Positions 8,278 to 16,561 of a stretch of 64,000 nt of DNA are shown in pieces. Within the stretch, counting starts at the first letter, position 1. Every line of letters begins with the position of its first letter. The DNA comes from Streptomyces huiliensis (GTDB lineage: Bacteria; Actinomycetota; Actinomycetes; Streptomycetales; Streptomycetaceae), in NCBI RefSeq assembly GCF_020037025.1, contig NZ_JAIQLH010000037.1, positions 29,984 to 93,983 on the forward strand, given 5' to 3'. Under the pieces are notes generated by a model. That model made no database searches. It had not been told where the DNA came from and worked only from the letters and a program-made list of their open reading frames with translations. Both the position numbers and the translations under genes were made by a program.

Positions 8278-9517
8278 GTCGTCCCCCGCGCATGCGGGGA
8301 CACTTAGGTACGAGCACAGCTTTAGTGATCGGAACCACGTGGTCCCGCGCACGCGGGGTGGTCCCCTGTCCGAGGGTGAGCTCCTGGTCGTCGAGGAGTG
8401 GTCTCCGCGCATGCGGGGGTGGTCCCGTCGCGAACACCCGGGTCAAGGAGTGCGACCGGTGGTCCCCGTGCGCGCGGGGGTGGCCCTGACCCACCCCGGA
8501 CTCTGCGCCGGATCGAGAAGTGGTCCCCGCGCGCGGGGGTGGTCCCGAGGTGTGGTGGACCCACCGCACCGTCGTCGTGTGGTCCCCGCTCATGCGGGGG
8601 TGGTCCCGACCGCTCCAAATCCAAGCTCGGCAGCAAAAAGTGGTCCCCGCGCGTGCGGGGGTGGTCCCTCGGGGTTGTCGGTTGCCGCGCCTACCGCCTC
8701 GTGGTCCCTGCGCGCGGGGGTGGCCCCACACGGTCACACGCTTGGCGAACGCGGCGCTGTGGTCCCCGCGCACGCAGGGGTGGTCCCGTCTTCAACTTGG
8801 AGTCCGGCGTCGACCTGAAGTGGTCTCCGCGCACGCGGGGGTGGTCCGGACGTCAACGGGCGCGGCCTCGGGCAGGTACGTCGTCCCCGCACGTGTGGGG
8901 GTGGTCCGAGCGCGTGGTTGACCATGGAGCCGGCGTCCGAGTCGTCCCCGCTGGCGCGGGGGTGGTCCGCGGGTGCCGTCTCCGGCCCCCTCCAGCCACT
9001 GGTCGTCCCCGCGAACGCGGGGGTGGTCCCGCCCTGTACGGCGCGGGCCTCAACGCAGTGAAGTGGTCCCCGCGCACGCGGGGGTGGTCCCCATCAGCGA
9101 CACGGTGGTACGTGAAGTGGAAGGTGGTCCCCGCGCACGCGGGGGTGGTCCCCAGCGCCAGCCGAACCGGATGCCGATGGGGTGGTGGTCCCCGCGCAGG
9201 CGGGGGTGGCCTCCCGGCCACGTGCCCGGTGCGGGCCCTGCGCGCGGTGGTCCCGCGGACGCGGGGGTGGTCCGTATTCGTACAAGGGCACGCCAGATAC
9301 GATCAACCATGTCCCCGCGCACGCGGGGGGGATCTGCGGAGCAAGGTCCGACCCCAGGTAGATGATTGTCATCCCCGCGCCTGCGGGGGTGGCCCCGAGC
9401 CGCTCACGCTGGGCATGCTGGAGAGCGGGTCGTCCCCGCGCGTGCGGGGGTGGTCCCGGCCGGACCTGCCGTTCTGCCGCGGGCATCTGTGGTTTCCGCG
9501 CACGTGAGGGTGGGGCC
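8278..9517 (+). CRISPR. CRISPR array block 2, same repeat family (21 repeats)
   Basis: 21 repeats of the block-1 type, starting with a degenerate copy at 8278 and ending with a degenerate copy at 9489-9517, mostly at 59-62-bp spacing. Variants include GTCGTCCCC starts, shortened palindromes (8339, 8520, 8701) and many single-base changes. Unlike block 1, the spacers all look different from one another. The spacers read as GC-rich actinobacterial or phage-like DNA, but none matched anything I noticed elsewhere in the window. Confidence 0.97.
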
Positions 9518-9549
9518 GCTGCGGGGCCCGCCTCAGTGGGAGGAGACAT

Positions 9550-10569
9550 GTGCGCGACACGGACAACGGTCACTTCGGGTACCACCAGATCGCGGACGAG
9601 CTGAGATCTCGGATTCGTAGTGGGGCCTTTGGGCCCGGTTCTGTGCTTCCGTCTGAATCGGCGCTTGCCGAGGAGTTCTCCGTGGCGCGCGGTACCGCAC
9701 GACGGGCAGTTGAGGCCTTGGAGAAGGACGGCCTTGTCACGACGGTCCGAGGTCGGGGTCGGTTCATCGCGGGCGAGGGGGTGCCGGCCATCGCGAAGCA
9801 CAAGCGTGTGGCGGACATCCTCCGTCAGCGCCTCGCTGACGGGAAGCTGAGGCCCGGTGATTCGCTTCCCTCGGAGTCGGAGCTGTGCGCCGAGTTCGAC
9901 GTGTCCCGGTCGACGGCGCGGCAGGCCTTTGCCGAGCTGGAGCGGGCGGGGCTGGCGCGAGCCGAGAAGGGCAGTGGACGGGTCGTCACCGTGCCGCCTG
10001 ATTTTGACGACGACGGTAACCGGTCCACGGCGTGGAAGGTCTTCGGAGAGCGGAGTGTCTACGAGAACTACTGGGCCACCGTGACACTGGCAGACATCCA
10101 GACGCCCGATGGCGAGCGGTTCGAGCACCACAAGGTCTACTTGCCGCCGGCTGCGATGACGGCGATGGTGGACGATCAGGATCGGGTGTTCATGATGTGG
10201 CGACACCGTTTCGTGTCGGACACCTGGAACTGGGAGCTGCCGGGTGGAGTCGTGGACGATGGCGAGGCCCCGGCCGAGACGGCAGCCAGGGAAATCCTGG
10301 AGGAGACCGGGTACCGGCCGAAGGGCGCGTTGGAGCACGTCGCAAGCTTCGAGCCGATGATCGGTACCGTCAGGTCGCCCCACCACGTCTTCGTCGCCCG
10401 GGGGGTCGAGTACGTCACCGAGCCGACTGAGAAGAACGAGTCGCAGCGGACGGCCTGGGTCCCTTTGGAGATCATCCCCAAGTTGATCGCGAGCGGCAAG
10501 ATCGCAAACTCCGGGACCTTGGTAGCGGTTCTCTACCTGCTCTCCACCAGGTCGGAGAAGTCAGGCTGA
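9550..10569 (+). CDS. GntR-GntR-NUDIX fusion protein (KorSA/Pif-like regulator-hydrolase)
   Basis: 339 residues. Two consecutive GntR-type winged HTH domains lie at about 9-75 (SVLPSESALAEEFSVARGTA) and 84-148 (DSLPSESELCAEFDVSRSTA). A NUDIX hydrolase domain follows from about 175, with a complete NUDIX box G-X5-E-X7-REILEETGY at 233-255. The GTG start has GGGAGGAGAC upstream; the overlapping ATG two bases earlier is out of frame. pSAM2 encodes a GntR repressor (KorSA) and a NUDIX protein (Pif, pSAM2 immunity) separately; here both activities sit in one chain. It probably represses transfer genes and may act in immunity. Its 3' end overlaps the convergent XRE gene by 9 bp. Confidence 0.88.
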   Translation: MRDTDNGHFGYHQIADELRSRIRSGAFGPGSVLPSESALAEEFSVARGTARRAVEALEKDGLVTTVRGRGRFIAGEGVPAIAKHKRVADILRQRLADGKLRPGDSLPSESELCAEFDVSRSTARQAFAELERAGLARAEKGSGRVVTVPPDFDDDGNRSTAWKVFGERSVYENYWATVTLADIQTPDGERFEHHKVYLPPAAMTAMVDDQDRVFMMWRHRFVSDTWNWELPGGVVDDGEAPAETAAREILEETGYRPKGALEHVASFEPMIGTVRSPHHVFVARGVEYVTEPTEKNESQRTAWVPLEIIPKLIASGKIANSGTLVAVLYLLSTRSEKSG

Positions 10570-11685
10570 GCGGAGCAGTTGATCGATGCGGCGGCGCTGA
10601 CGGAGGGACTTCGTGAGCGCCGCCAGCTGCTGGGCTCGACGGGCGTGCTGCTGGGCCTCTTCGTGTTCTCCGCGCACGGTCAGTGCCAGGGCGAGGTCGC
10701 AGAGCAGACCTGCCTCCGCGCGGTTGAATCCGCTCTCCATAGAGGCCAGGGCGGCACGGAGGTCGAGCACCGCCTCCTCGGCGCCGAGTCGCGCGAGGCA
10801 GTTCCCCCGCCAGCGTGCAAGGTGGGCTCCGGCCAGAAAGAGGAAAGGCAGCTCAGGATCCGTCGCGTCGGCAGGCAGCCGGCTGTCGGCGCGATCCAGG
10901 GCTGCACGGCAGGCGTCTCCGTCACCTGCCGCCGCGTGTGCCTCAGCTTCCGCGGCGAAGAGCCAGGTACGCATCAGGGCGGGGAGTTGGTCGGCCGGTG
11001 ACTCGTGAGCGTGCTGAACCAGTCTCACCGCCTGGTCCGGCTGTCCGATGTCTATGAGGGCGTACGCCTGTTGAGCAGTCGCATGGGCGAGCAGTGCAGC
11101 GTCGTCTGCCTCGCGTGCTGCTGCCTTGGCGGTCTCGTGAAGGGCCCAAGCCTCGCGATAGTGCCCCAGATCGAGCGCCTGCCATCCTGCGAGCGCCGCG
11201 GCGTCGGCCAGGACGCGAGCGACGGGTTCCCGACTCCCAGGGGACAGGCCGTGTCGAAGCAGGGTTTCCATCTGTGCGATATGCGCCTTGCTCTGGGGAA
11301 GTAAGGCTTCGGCACCGAGCCTGCGGTCCATCTGCCGGATGTATTCCGTTTGTCCTTTCAGTAGTTCGAGTAGTCCGGCGTCGGCGGCGCTCGCGACCAG
11401 GAGTTCCCGCGCCAGGGCTGCGGCTTCGTCTTCTTCTGGATCGGGCTGCTCGTCCTCGGGCAGTACCCCCAACTCTGCCGGTGTGCAGTCGTAAACATCG
11501 CAGAAGAGCGTCAGATAGTCACCCACCAGCGGCCGCCGGCCGGTCTCCCATTCGCGGATCATCCGGTCCAGGCTCGCGTCCGTTGCAATGGCTGTGCCCC
11601 GTTCCAGGGCCGCCCGCTTGAGCTCATTGATCAAGCGGATCTTCTTCCAACCTTGGACGGCTCTCAGATCGGCAAGCACGGTCAC
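10561..11685 (-). CDS. XRE-type HTH regulator with TPR-like C-terminal domain
   Basis: 374 residues with a GTG start. An HTH lies at about residues 25-75 (ATDASLDRMIREWETGRRPL, then TLFCDVYDCTPAELG), followed by an acidic linker (DEQPDPEEDEAAA). About 250 Ala-rich helical residues then have TPR-like periodicity (for example LGHYREAWALHETAKAAAREADD). Proteins of this build are common regulators on Streptomyces elements. It is convergent with the GntR-NUDIX gene and divergent from the long leader and transfer operon, so it may control that operon. Confidence 0.75.
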   Translation of the reverse strand: MTVLADLRAVQGWKKIRLINELKRAALERGTAIATDASLDRMIREWETGRRPLVGDYLTLFCDVYDCTPAELGVLPEDEQPDPEEDEAAALARELLVASAADAGLLELLKGQTEYIRQMDRRLGAEALLPQSKAHIAQMETLLRHGLSPGSREPVARVLADAAALAGWQALDLGHYREAWALHETAKAAAREADDAALLAHATAQQAYALIDIGQPDQAVRLVQHAHESPADQLPALMRTWLFAAEAEAHAAAGDGDACRAALDRADSRLPADATDPELPFLFLAGAHLARWRGNCLARLGAEEAVLDLRAALASMESGFNRAEAGLLCDLALALTVRGEHEEAQQHARRAQQLAALTKSLRQRRRIDQLLRSA

Positions 11686-11736
11686 ACCAGCACCCCCAAC
11701 TCGCTTCTGCTCATTGTCGTCAGTGCGTCAAGACCG

Positions 11737-11751
11737 GGCGGACAGTCCGCC
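11737..11751. promoter_or_regulatory. Palindromic operator candidate upstream of the XRE gene
   Basis: GGCGGAC-A-GTCCGCC is perfect around one central base. Related half-sites (GTCCGCT, GCGGACC, CAGTCCG, GCGGACG) recur at about 11755, 11838-11862 and 11898, spread over the divergent promoter region. A cluster like this is typical of autoregulated repressors; the XRE protein is the natural candidate. Confidence 0.45.
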
Positions 11752-11941
11752 TGTGTCCGCTCAAGTCCTCTGCCGCCGCCTGCTGGTTGAGGCGCACCCT
11801 CGTGTTGCGGCCGAGAGGAAGTCGCCGCAAAAAGCAGCGGACCGCTTGACGGGCAGTCCGTCGCCGGTAATCTGTCTGTAGACGTCCACATGCAAGCGGA
11901 CGGCGCCCGGAGGGCCTGTGCGGCTCGAAGGAAGCGAGAGC

Positions 11942-11995
11942 TCCTTGAGAACTCAACAGAGCGCGAATCGGCGGGGTGAGAGTCCCTGTCCCCGC
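11942..11995 (+). promoter_or_regulatory. rRNA-leader-like motif and hairpin upstream of the transfer operon
   Basis: TCCTTGAGAACTCAACAG (11942-11959) closely resembles the TTGAGAACTCAA element that I recall from actinobacterial rrn leaders, which carry antitermination and processing signals. It is followed by a hairpin GCGGGG...CCCCGC (11971-11976 with 11990-11995). It sits about 500 bp before the first confident gene of the transfer operon and could let polymerase pass the long leader. This is inference from similarity. Confidence 0.4.
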
Positions 11996-12480
11996 ACCGG
12001 CCCGGGTGATGGCCGCGACGGCCCCTTCGCGGCAGGCGAACCTGTCCTGCCCCGCGTGTCAGCTCTGGAGAACAGTGCTGGGGATCACCCCTTCATTGCT
12101 GGAGGTCAACCCCGGACTGCCACCTGGCTCGCCGCCGTCCTGCTGGCGTCAGAGCAGTGAGGATGACGCACCCGACGTCCCTGGCTCGGGGCCGGTGCGC
12201 CGTGGCAACGGTGTACCGGCGAAGCCGTGTCCCTGCGATCTGCGGAAGGTCGGTGTGAACCGACGACGCAGTTGGGCGCTGCCGTGATGGACCGGCCGGC
12301 AGCGCCAGCGCACCACTCGGTCCCCTCCTGACCCCGCGGCGGTGACGCCGCGGTCGGTTGCCTCTCCCGCCCGTCCGTCCTTGCGCTGCGAGGGCGTACG
12401 GGTGGGGCGCGGGGAGCCGGAGATCAGGCTCCTGGTTCGTGCGCGGCCCGACGGCCGCCCCTGACGACGGGAGAGTGCAC
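11996..12480 (+). other. Untranslated leader region of the transfer operon
   Basis: 485 bp with no convincing gene. The 92-codon frame from the ATG at 12009 (MAATAPSRQANLSCPACQLW...) has only moderate G/C at third positions and no clear ribosome site. Several short GC-rich inverted repeats occur, for example GACCCCGCGGCGGTGACGCCGCGGTC near 12330-12355. Confidence 0.4.
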
Positions 12481-12771
12481 GTGCGTACGTACATCGGAAG
12501 CCGTCGGGCCGTCACCGCGGCCGACGTCCTCGAACTGGCCCTGGGCACGCCGGCCGAGCTCTGGCTGGGCGTGGATGGCGAGAGCGAGGAAGACCAGGCC
12601 GCGCGGCTGGCCGCGGCGCGCGACATCCTCGCCGAGGACCCGCAGATGGTCGACCGCGTCACGGCGGTCGCGGCGGAGGCGATCGAGTCCTACGCCCCGC
12701 ACCTGCTCGGTGTCCGGGAGCTGACCCGTCCGACGAAGGCCGAGTCCCGCCGCGTCCGCCGGGCGGCCTGA
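12481..12771 (+). CDS. Hypothetical AICE protein (96 aa)
   Basis: GTG start with GGGAGAG upstream; the frame extends further back but without coding character. The protein is acidic and helical (TAADVLELALGTPAELWLGV, EDQAARLAAARDILAEDP) with a basic tail (KAESRRVRRAA). It is the first well-supported gene of the transfer operon. Family not recognised. Confidence 0.65.
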   Translation: MRTYIGSRRAVTAADVLELALGTPAELWLGVDGESEEDQAARLAAARDILAEDPQMVDRVTAVAAEAIESYAPHLLGVRELTRPTKAESRRVRRAA

Positions 12772-12877
12772 CCGTCTGCGCGAGACGGCCCCGCGCCGGT
12801 GTACGAGACCGGCGGCGGGGCCTTCGAGTTCCACCCCCTCTGCATGCATCTGACCTGCACGAGAGAGTGAGGTTCCC

Positions 12878-13309
12878 GTGTTCCCCGACGTTACCGGCGG
12901 CCGCCGTCCGCCGACAGTCGTTCCCCTGCCGCCGTCCGGCCGGGCCTATCGGAACGTACCGCCGCAGGTCCGCGACGAGCTGGGCTTCGAGCCGGCGCCG
13001 GCGCCGGGCATGCACCGTGCCCTGTGCCGGGCCGTCGACCCGGAGGTCTTCTTCCCGGACCCCGAGGCCATCGAGGAGGGCGCCCTGGCCGAGGCGGTGG
13101 CCTTGGCCAAGGACTTCTGCGGCTGGTGTCCGGCGAAGACGGTGTGCCTGGTGACGGCGCTGGCCCAGGAGGGCAGCGCCCAGACCCCCGACCGCTACGG
13201 CATCCGTGGCGGGGCCACCCCGGCCGAGCGCTACGGGATGTACCGGCGACGCCTGCGCGCTGCCGCGAAGGCGAAGTCGCTGGCCCGCCAGTTGGAGGAG
13301 GCGGCGTGA
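12878..13309 (+). CDS. WhiB-like (Wbl) iron-sulfur transcription factor
   Basis: 143 residues with the Wbl layout: a first cysteine in LCRAVDPEVFFPD, then CGWCPAKTVC supplying three more ligands for a [4Fe-4S] cluster, then RYGIRGGATPAERY in place of the usual G-[VI]-W-G-G turn and a basic C-terminus (RRRLRAAAKAKSLARQ). Wbl proteins bind the primary sigma factor and redirect transcription, often in response to redox. Element-borne Wbl proteins are known in actinophages and plasmids. It probably acts on the element's own promoters. Its stop is coupled to the next gene (TGATG). Confidence 0.88.
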   Translation: MFPDVTGGRRPPTVVPLPPSGRAYRNVPPQVRDELGFEPAPAPGMHRALCRAVDPEVFFPDPEAIEEGALAEAVALAKDFCGWCPAKTVCLVTALAQEGSAQTPDRYGIRGGATPAERYGMYRRRLRAAAKAKSLARQLEEAA

Positions 13310-13647
13310 TGTTCCAGACCGACAGCGGATCGCAGCAGGGACAGGCCCTGGCCATGCAGGCCCCCGTGCTGGCACGCCTGGCCGAACTCGCCGTGAGCTA
13401 CCCGAGCCTGCCCGGCGCCTACTTCTGCATCAGCCGGCACTGCCCCAGGGAGCTGAGCGTCCAGCTCGACGGCCCCGTCGCGGTGGAGGCGTGGCGCGAA
13501 GCTCTTGACGTCCCCGTCGAGGAGGTCGTCATGCGGCGCCTCGGGGACCGGCCCTCGTTGGAGTTCCGGGCGGCGGCCTACGGCCTGTGGTTCCACGTGT
13601 ATGCCGTGTACGACCAGGTTGGCGTGGCCAGGCAGGGGGTGGCGTGA
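13309..13647 (+). CDS. Hypothetical AICE protein (112 aa)
   Basis: The ATG overlaps the WhiB-like stop (TGATG); a GTG one codon earlier is also possible. The sequence has FCISRHCPRELSVQLDG and ends AYGLWFHVYAVYDQVGVARQGVA. No named family recognised. Tight coupling to its neighbours argues that it is a real gene. Confidence 0.7.
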   Translation: MFQTDSGSQQGQALAMQAPVLARLAELAVSYPSLPGAYFCISRHCPRELSVQLDGPVAVEAWREALDVPVEEVVMRRLGDRPSLEFRAAAYGLWFHVYAVYDQVGVARQGVA

Positions 13648-13841
13648 TGCGGCGACGGTTGATGGCCGCCCGACCGTCCGGCGGACCGGCCCTGGACGGG
13701 ATCCTGGACGAGCTGCGCGCCTGCCAGCCGGGCCCGGAACTCGCGGAGCAGCGCCACCAGTTCCTCGACCTCGACCCGGACCTGGTTCGCGACGACTACA
13801 CCCGCCCGGCCGCTCTGACGAGCACGGAGGAGGCGACGTGA
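13647..13841 (+). CDS. Small hypothetical AICE protein (64 aa)
   Basis: Starts at the ATG in GTGATG, overlapping the previous stop, and ends overlapping the next GTG start. The basic N-terminus (MRRRLMAARPSG) is followed by an acidic C-terminus (FLDLDPDLVRDDY). Function unknown; supported mainly by coupling and codon bias. Confidence 0.6.
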   Translation: MRRRLMAARPSGGPALDGILDELRACQPGPELAEQRHQFLDLDPDLVRDDYTRPAALTSTEEAT

Positions 13842-14947
13842 CCTCCGGCCTGCCAAAGGTTAGCGGTCGACCGCTCACCTCCACCCAGCGCACCGTCCTG
13901 ACGTCGGCCTTCGTACCGATGCTGGCCATCGGCGTGGCCGGTGGCCTGGGGACCTTCAGCAACATCAGCGGGACCTACGGCACCGGCACCGCGCTCGGCG
14001 CGGTGGCGGCCGGCGAAGGCGCGACCGCCGTGCTGGCGCTGGTGCTCCTGGGCCTGACCATGCTGGGCCAGTCCTCCCCGCTGGTGGTCCGGGCCGGGCT
14101 GTGGCTGCTACCCGCCGCGGCGTCGGTCATGGCGGCCATGGCCGCAGAAGACCCGGGCCGGACCGTGATCTACGCGGTGACGCCGATGGGCATGTGCGTG
14201 GCGGCCGAGGGCATGGCCTTCCTGGCCCGCCGCATCGTCGTCCATACCGACGGCCGTGACGCGGAGGCCGAAGCCCGAGCGGCGGCCGTGGTCCAAGCGC
14301 TGGCCTATCACCGGGCCCGCGCGGCCAACCACCCCGACGAGAAGGTCCGCAAGGAGTCGGAACTCACCTCCTGGAAGCTGGCTCGGAAGATCGGGACGGG
14401 CGACGCGTCCTTGGGCGCGCGGCTGCTGGACGTCCAGCGGGAACGTCTCATGGACGGGGCGGACGGCGCCCTGCTCGCCATGTTCACCGTCACTGACGAA
14501 CGCCAGACGGGCCAACCTGACGGCACGCCGCCTGCACTCGGCCCGCACAGCTCCGCACGGCCCGCACTCCCGCCCGCACGGACGCCCGTCGATCACCTGG
14601 AACAAGAGGCGGCTGAGAAGCCGTCCGCGCAGGCCACCCCCTGTGCGGACGGCGTGCGCAAGACGGACCCGCACACTGCCCGCACAGCCCCCCGTGTCGC
14701 GCCGGAGAAGGCGGCATGGGAGGACCAGTTCGAGGAAGCCCGGCGGGAGCGGCTGCGCCAGGACGCACGCCGGACCTACCTCGAATCCGCGCAGGCCGGC
14801 CGCACGCTAAGCGCACGTGCGCTCGGCGAGGCGTACGGCATGAGCGAGTCCTGGGGGCGCAAGCAGATCCTGGCCGTCCGCGACCGCACGGAAGAACCGC
14901 ACCGCCCGCACCTGCGGGCCGTCGATGGCCACCCCGCCGCCGGGTGA
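13838..14947 (+). CDS. DUF2637/SpdB-like spread protein with four membrane helices and a C-terminal HTH
   Basis: 369 residues, GTG start in a GTGA overlap with GGAGGAGG upstream. Four hydrophobic segments lie in the first 130 residues (VLTSAFVPMLAIGVAGG, ATAVLALVLLGLTMLG, AGLWLLPAAASVMAAMAA, IYAVTPMGMCVAAEGMAF). A soluble helical region, a Pro/Ala-rich linker and a C-terminal HTH-like stretch (LSARALGEAYGMSESWGRKQ) follow. This build matches the DUF2637 proteins of streptomycete elements, thought to help intramycelial plasmid spread with the Tra pump. Confidence 0.75.
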   Translation: MTSGLPKVSGRPLTSTQRTVLTSAFVPMLAIGVAGGLGTFSNISGTYGTGTALGAVAAGEGATAVLALVLLGLTMLGQSSPLVVRAGLWLLPAAASVMAAMAAEDPGRTVIYAVTPMGMCVAAEGMAFLARRIVVHTDGRDAEAEARAAAVVQALAYHRARAANHPDEKVRKESELTSWKLARKIGTGDASLGARLLDVQRERLMDGADGALLAMFTVTDERQTGQPDGTPPALGPHSSARPALPPARTPVDHLEQEAAEKPSAQATPCADGVRKTDPHTARTAPRVAPEKAAWEDQFEEARRERLRQDARRTYLESAQAGRTLSARALGEAYGMSESWGRKQILAVRDRTEEPHRPHLRAVDGHPAAG

Positions 14948-15072
14948 TCGAACCGCACCCCGCTCCGCTCTTCGTCGGTTCTGCCCGCTCACCGTGCCCC
15001 GCACCGGCCACTGTCCGGTGCGGGGCCACGGCGGCCGGACAGCCCGACCGATCCGAACCAAGGAGACGCCCC

Positions 15073-15432
15073 ATGTCGACCGACGCGTTCGCCGACATCG
15101 TCAAGGACTTCACGAAGGAGTACGGCGTCAGCGAAGGCACCGCCCGCCGCGCCGTGGAAATCTTCCTCGTCACCGCTGCCTCGATGCCCGAGGCCGAGGC
15201 CCAGAGGGAGTACGAGCGCACCGTCGAGGAGTCTTTCGTCCGCGGCGAGGAGTGGGCCACGGAGCTGGTCACCAAGTCGCTGGAGAAGCGCGTCCCGGGC
15301 TTCCGCGCCACCTACGACAAGGCCCTCGCGCGCGGCGTGGACCCGGTCAAGGCCCTGATGTGGGACCACAACGTGCCCCAAGAGGCCGCGGTTGAGGCCG
15401 TGCGCGCGTTCCAGCAGCCCACCGGCAAGTAA
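15073..15432 (+). CDS. Hypothetical AICE protein (119 aa)
   Basis: ATG preceded by AAGGAGACGCCCC. A soluble, acidic, helical protein (FADIVKDFTKEYGVSEGTARRAVEIFL, then ATELVTKSLEKRVPGFRATYDKAL). EYGVSEGTARRAV has an HTH flavour but is too short to call a DNA-binding domain. Lies in the transfer operon; function unknown. Confidence 0.68.
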   Translation: MSTDAFADIVKDFTKEYGVSEGTARRAVEIFLVTAASMPEAEAQREYERTVEESFVRGEEWATELVTKSLEKRVPGFRATYDKALARGVDPVKALMWDHNVPQEAAVEAVRAFQQPTGK

Positions 15433-15454
15433 CCCAGGGAAGGGGAACTTCGCT

Positions 15455-15931
15455 GTGTTGACCAGCATCATTGCCGTAGCTGGGACCCTCCTCGGGTGTC
15501 TGGTCACGGGCGTCATGCAACACCGTGTCACCGCCGCCGCCCGCGCCGAAGACCGCGCCGAGGCCCGCCATCAGGCCGTCGTAGACGCCGTCGCGGACGT
15601 GGCCACCGCCTTGGCAGCCCACCGCAGGGCCATGTGGGTCCGGGAAGACGCCCGTCTTCGCGGCGCTGCCGCCGAGGAGATCGCTACGACCCGAGCCGAA
15701 TCGCATGCCACGCGGTCCGCGATCACCGCCCCGCTCGTCCGGCTGTCCGTCCTTGCCCCTGCGCTGGCGGTTCCGGCCCGCGAAGCGGCACAGGCCGCGT
15801 TTGCTCTTCGAGGTGCTCCCGACGCACCGACCCTCGATGCCCGCCGCCAGGACGCACTTGCCGCCGTCGAGCGCGTTGTCGAGGCCGCCGCCCGGTCCGT
15901 CGCCGGCCACCAGTCCCCGGCCACCGGCTGA
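15455..15931 (+). CDS. Membrane-anchored helical AICE protein
   Basis: 158 residues from the GTG at 15455 (GGGAAGGGGAAC upstream). One N-terminal membrane helix (LTSIIAVAGTLLGCLVTGVM) is followed by a long Ala/Arg/Glu-rich helical region likely to form a coiled coil (AAARAEDRAEARHQAVVDAVADVATAL). It may be an accessory of the transfer apparatus; this is inference from context only. Confidence 0.65.
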   Translation: MLTSIIAVAGTLLGCLVTGVMQHRVTAAARAEDRAEARHQAVVDAVADVATALAAHRRAMWVREDARLRGAAAEEIATTRAESHATRSAITAPLVRLSVLAPALAVPAREAAQAAFALRGAPDAPTLDARRQDALAAVERVVEAAARSVAGHQSPATG

Positions 15932-16005
15932 CGCGCCTCACCATCCAGCCCACGACCCGGCCGCCCGCGAAGCGGCCGGATCTTCTCCTGGAAGGAGCCG
16001 ACTCC

Positions 16006-16545
16006 TTGACGGAGGTCACCACCTACCGCACCCGTCCGATCTCCGACCAGCCCGCCGTCGAGCACATCGCGCGCATCGCCCCGGACGCGCTGGCGGTGGT
16101 CGAGGACGCCCTGAACCACCGCATCAAGGGCGTCCTGTCCGTGGTCGTCACCGACACATTCGGCATCGTGAGGATGGGCACCCGGGCCGAGCGCGAGGCC
16201 GCGCACGTAGTGCCCACCCTGTGGCGGCGGCTGACCACACACGCCCGCCGCCCGGTCGGCCCACTCTACGGCCGCACCGCCATTGCCCCCGGAGGCCTGC
16301 TCGTCCTGATCAACGCCCGCCCCCACCACGGCGACCTGGCCGCGGTGACAACAACGCTGGTGCACGAGTTCGTCCACGCTGTCCAGCTCTCGCGACCCGG
16401 AGCTCGCACCAAGCGCATCGCCCAGCTCCGCGCCGAATACGGCCTGGTCCCCATGTCCCGTGCCGCGCGCCGCGCCGCCGACCGTGCCGTCGACCGTGAC
16501 GAGGTTGAGGCGTATGCCCTCGAACCGCTCGCCGACCGTCTCTGA
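16006..16545 (+). CDS. Putative zinc metallopeptidase-like protein (HExxH)
   Basis: 179 residues. The TTG start is chosen because GGAAGGAG lies nine bases upstream. LVHEFVHAVQL gives an HExxH motif (H120, E121, H124), with acidic candidates for the third ligand in RDEVEAYALE (165-173). This pattern resembles gluzincin-type and ImmA-like peptidases, which on mobile elements cleave phage-type repressors. No catalytic identity beyond the motif is shown. It could target the XRE or GntR repressor of the same element; that is speculation. Confidence 0.6.
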   Translation: MTEVTTYRTRPISDQPAVEHIARIAPDALAVVEDALNHRIKGVLSVVVTDTFGIVRMGTRAEREAAHVVPTLWRRLTTHARRPVGPLYGRTAIAPGGLLVLINARPHHGDLAAVTTTLVHEFVHAVQLSRPGARTKRIAQLRAEYGLVPMSRAARRAADRAVDRDEVEAYALEPLADRL

Positions 16546-16561
16546 CCTGGGGGAACCGCAC

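Noticed and set aside
5316..9507. Long open frames through the CRISPR region on both strands (proteins rich in repeated PRTRGW, RARGGG, ACAGTT)
   Set aside because: They are translations of the 61-bp CRISPR unit; the repeated peptides follow the array period and no start signals or codon bias support them.
6160..9517. Reading the array as an integron or a minisatellite
   Set aside because: Constant 29-bp palindromic repeats with about 32-bp mostly unique inserts, and a repeat of type I-E form, are specific to CRISPR.
12009..12287. Possible 92-aa gene in the transfer-operon leader
   Set aside because: No clear ribosome site, only moderate third-position GC and no recognisable domain; left as leader.
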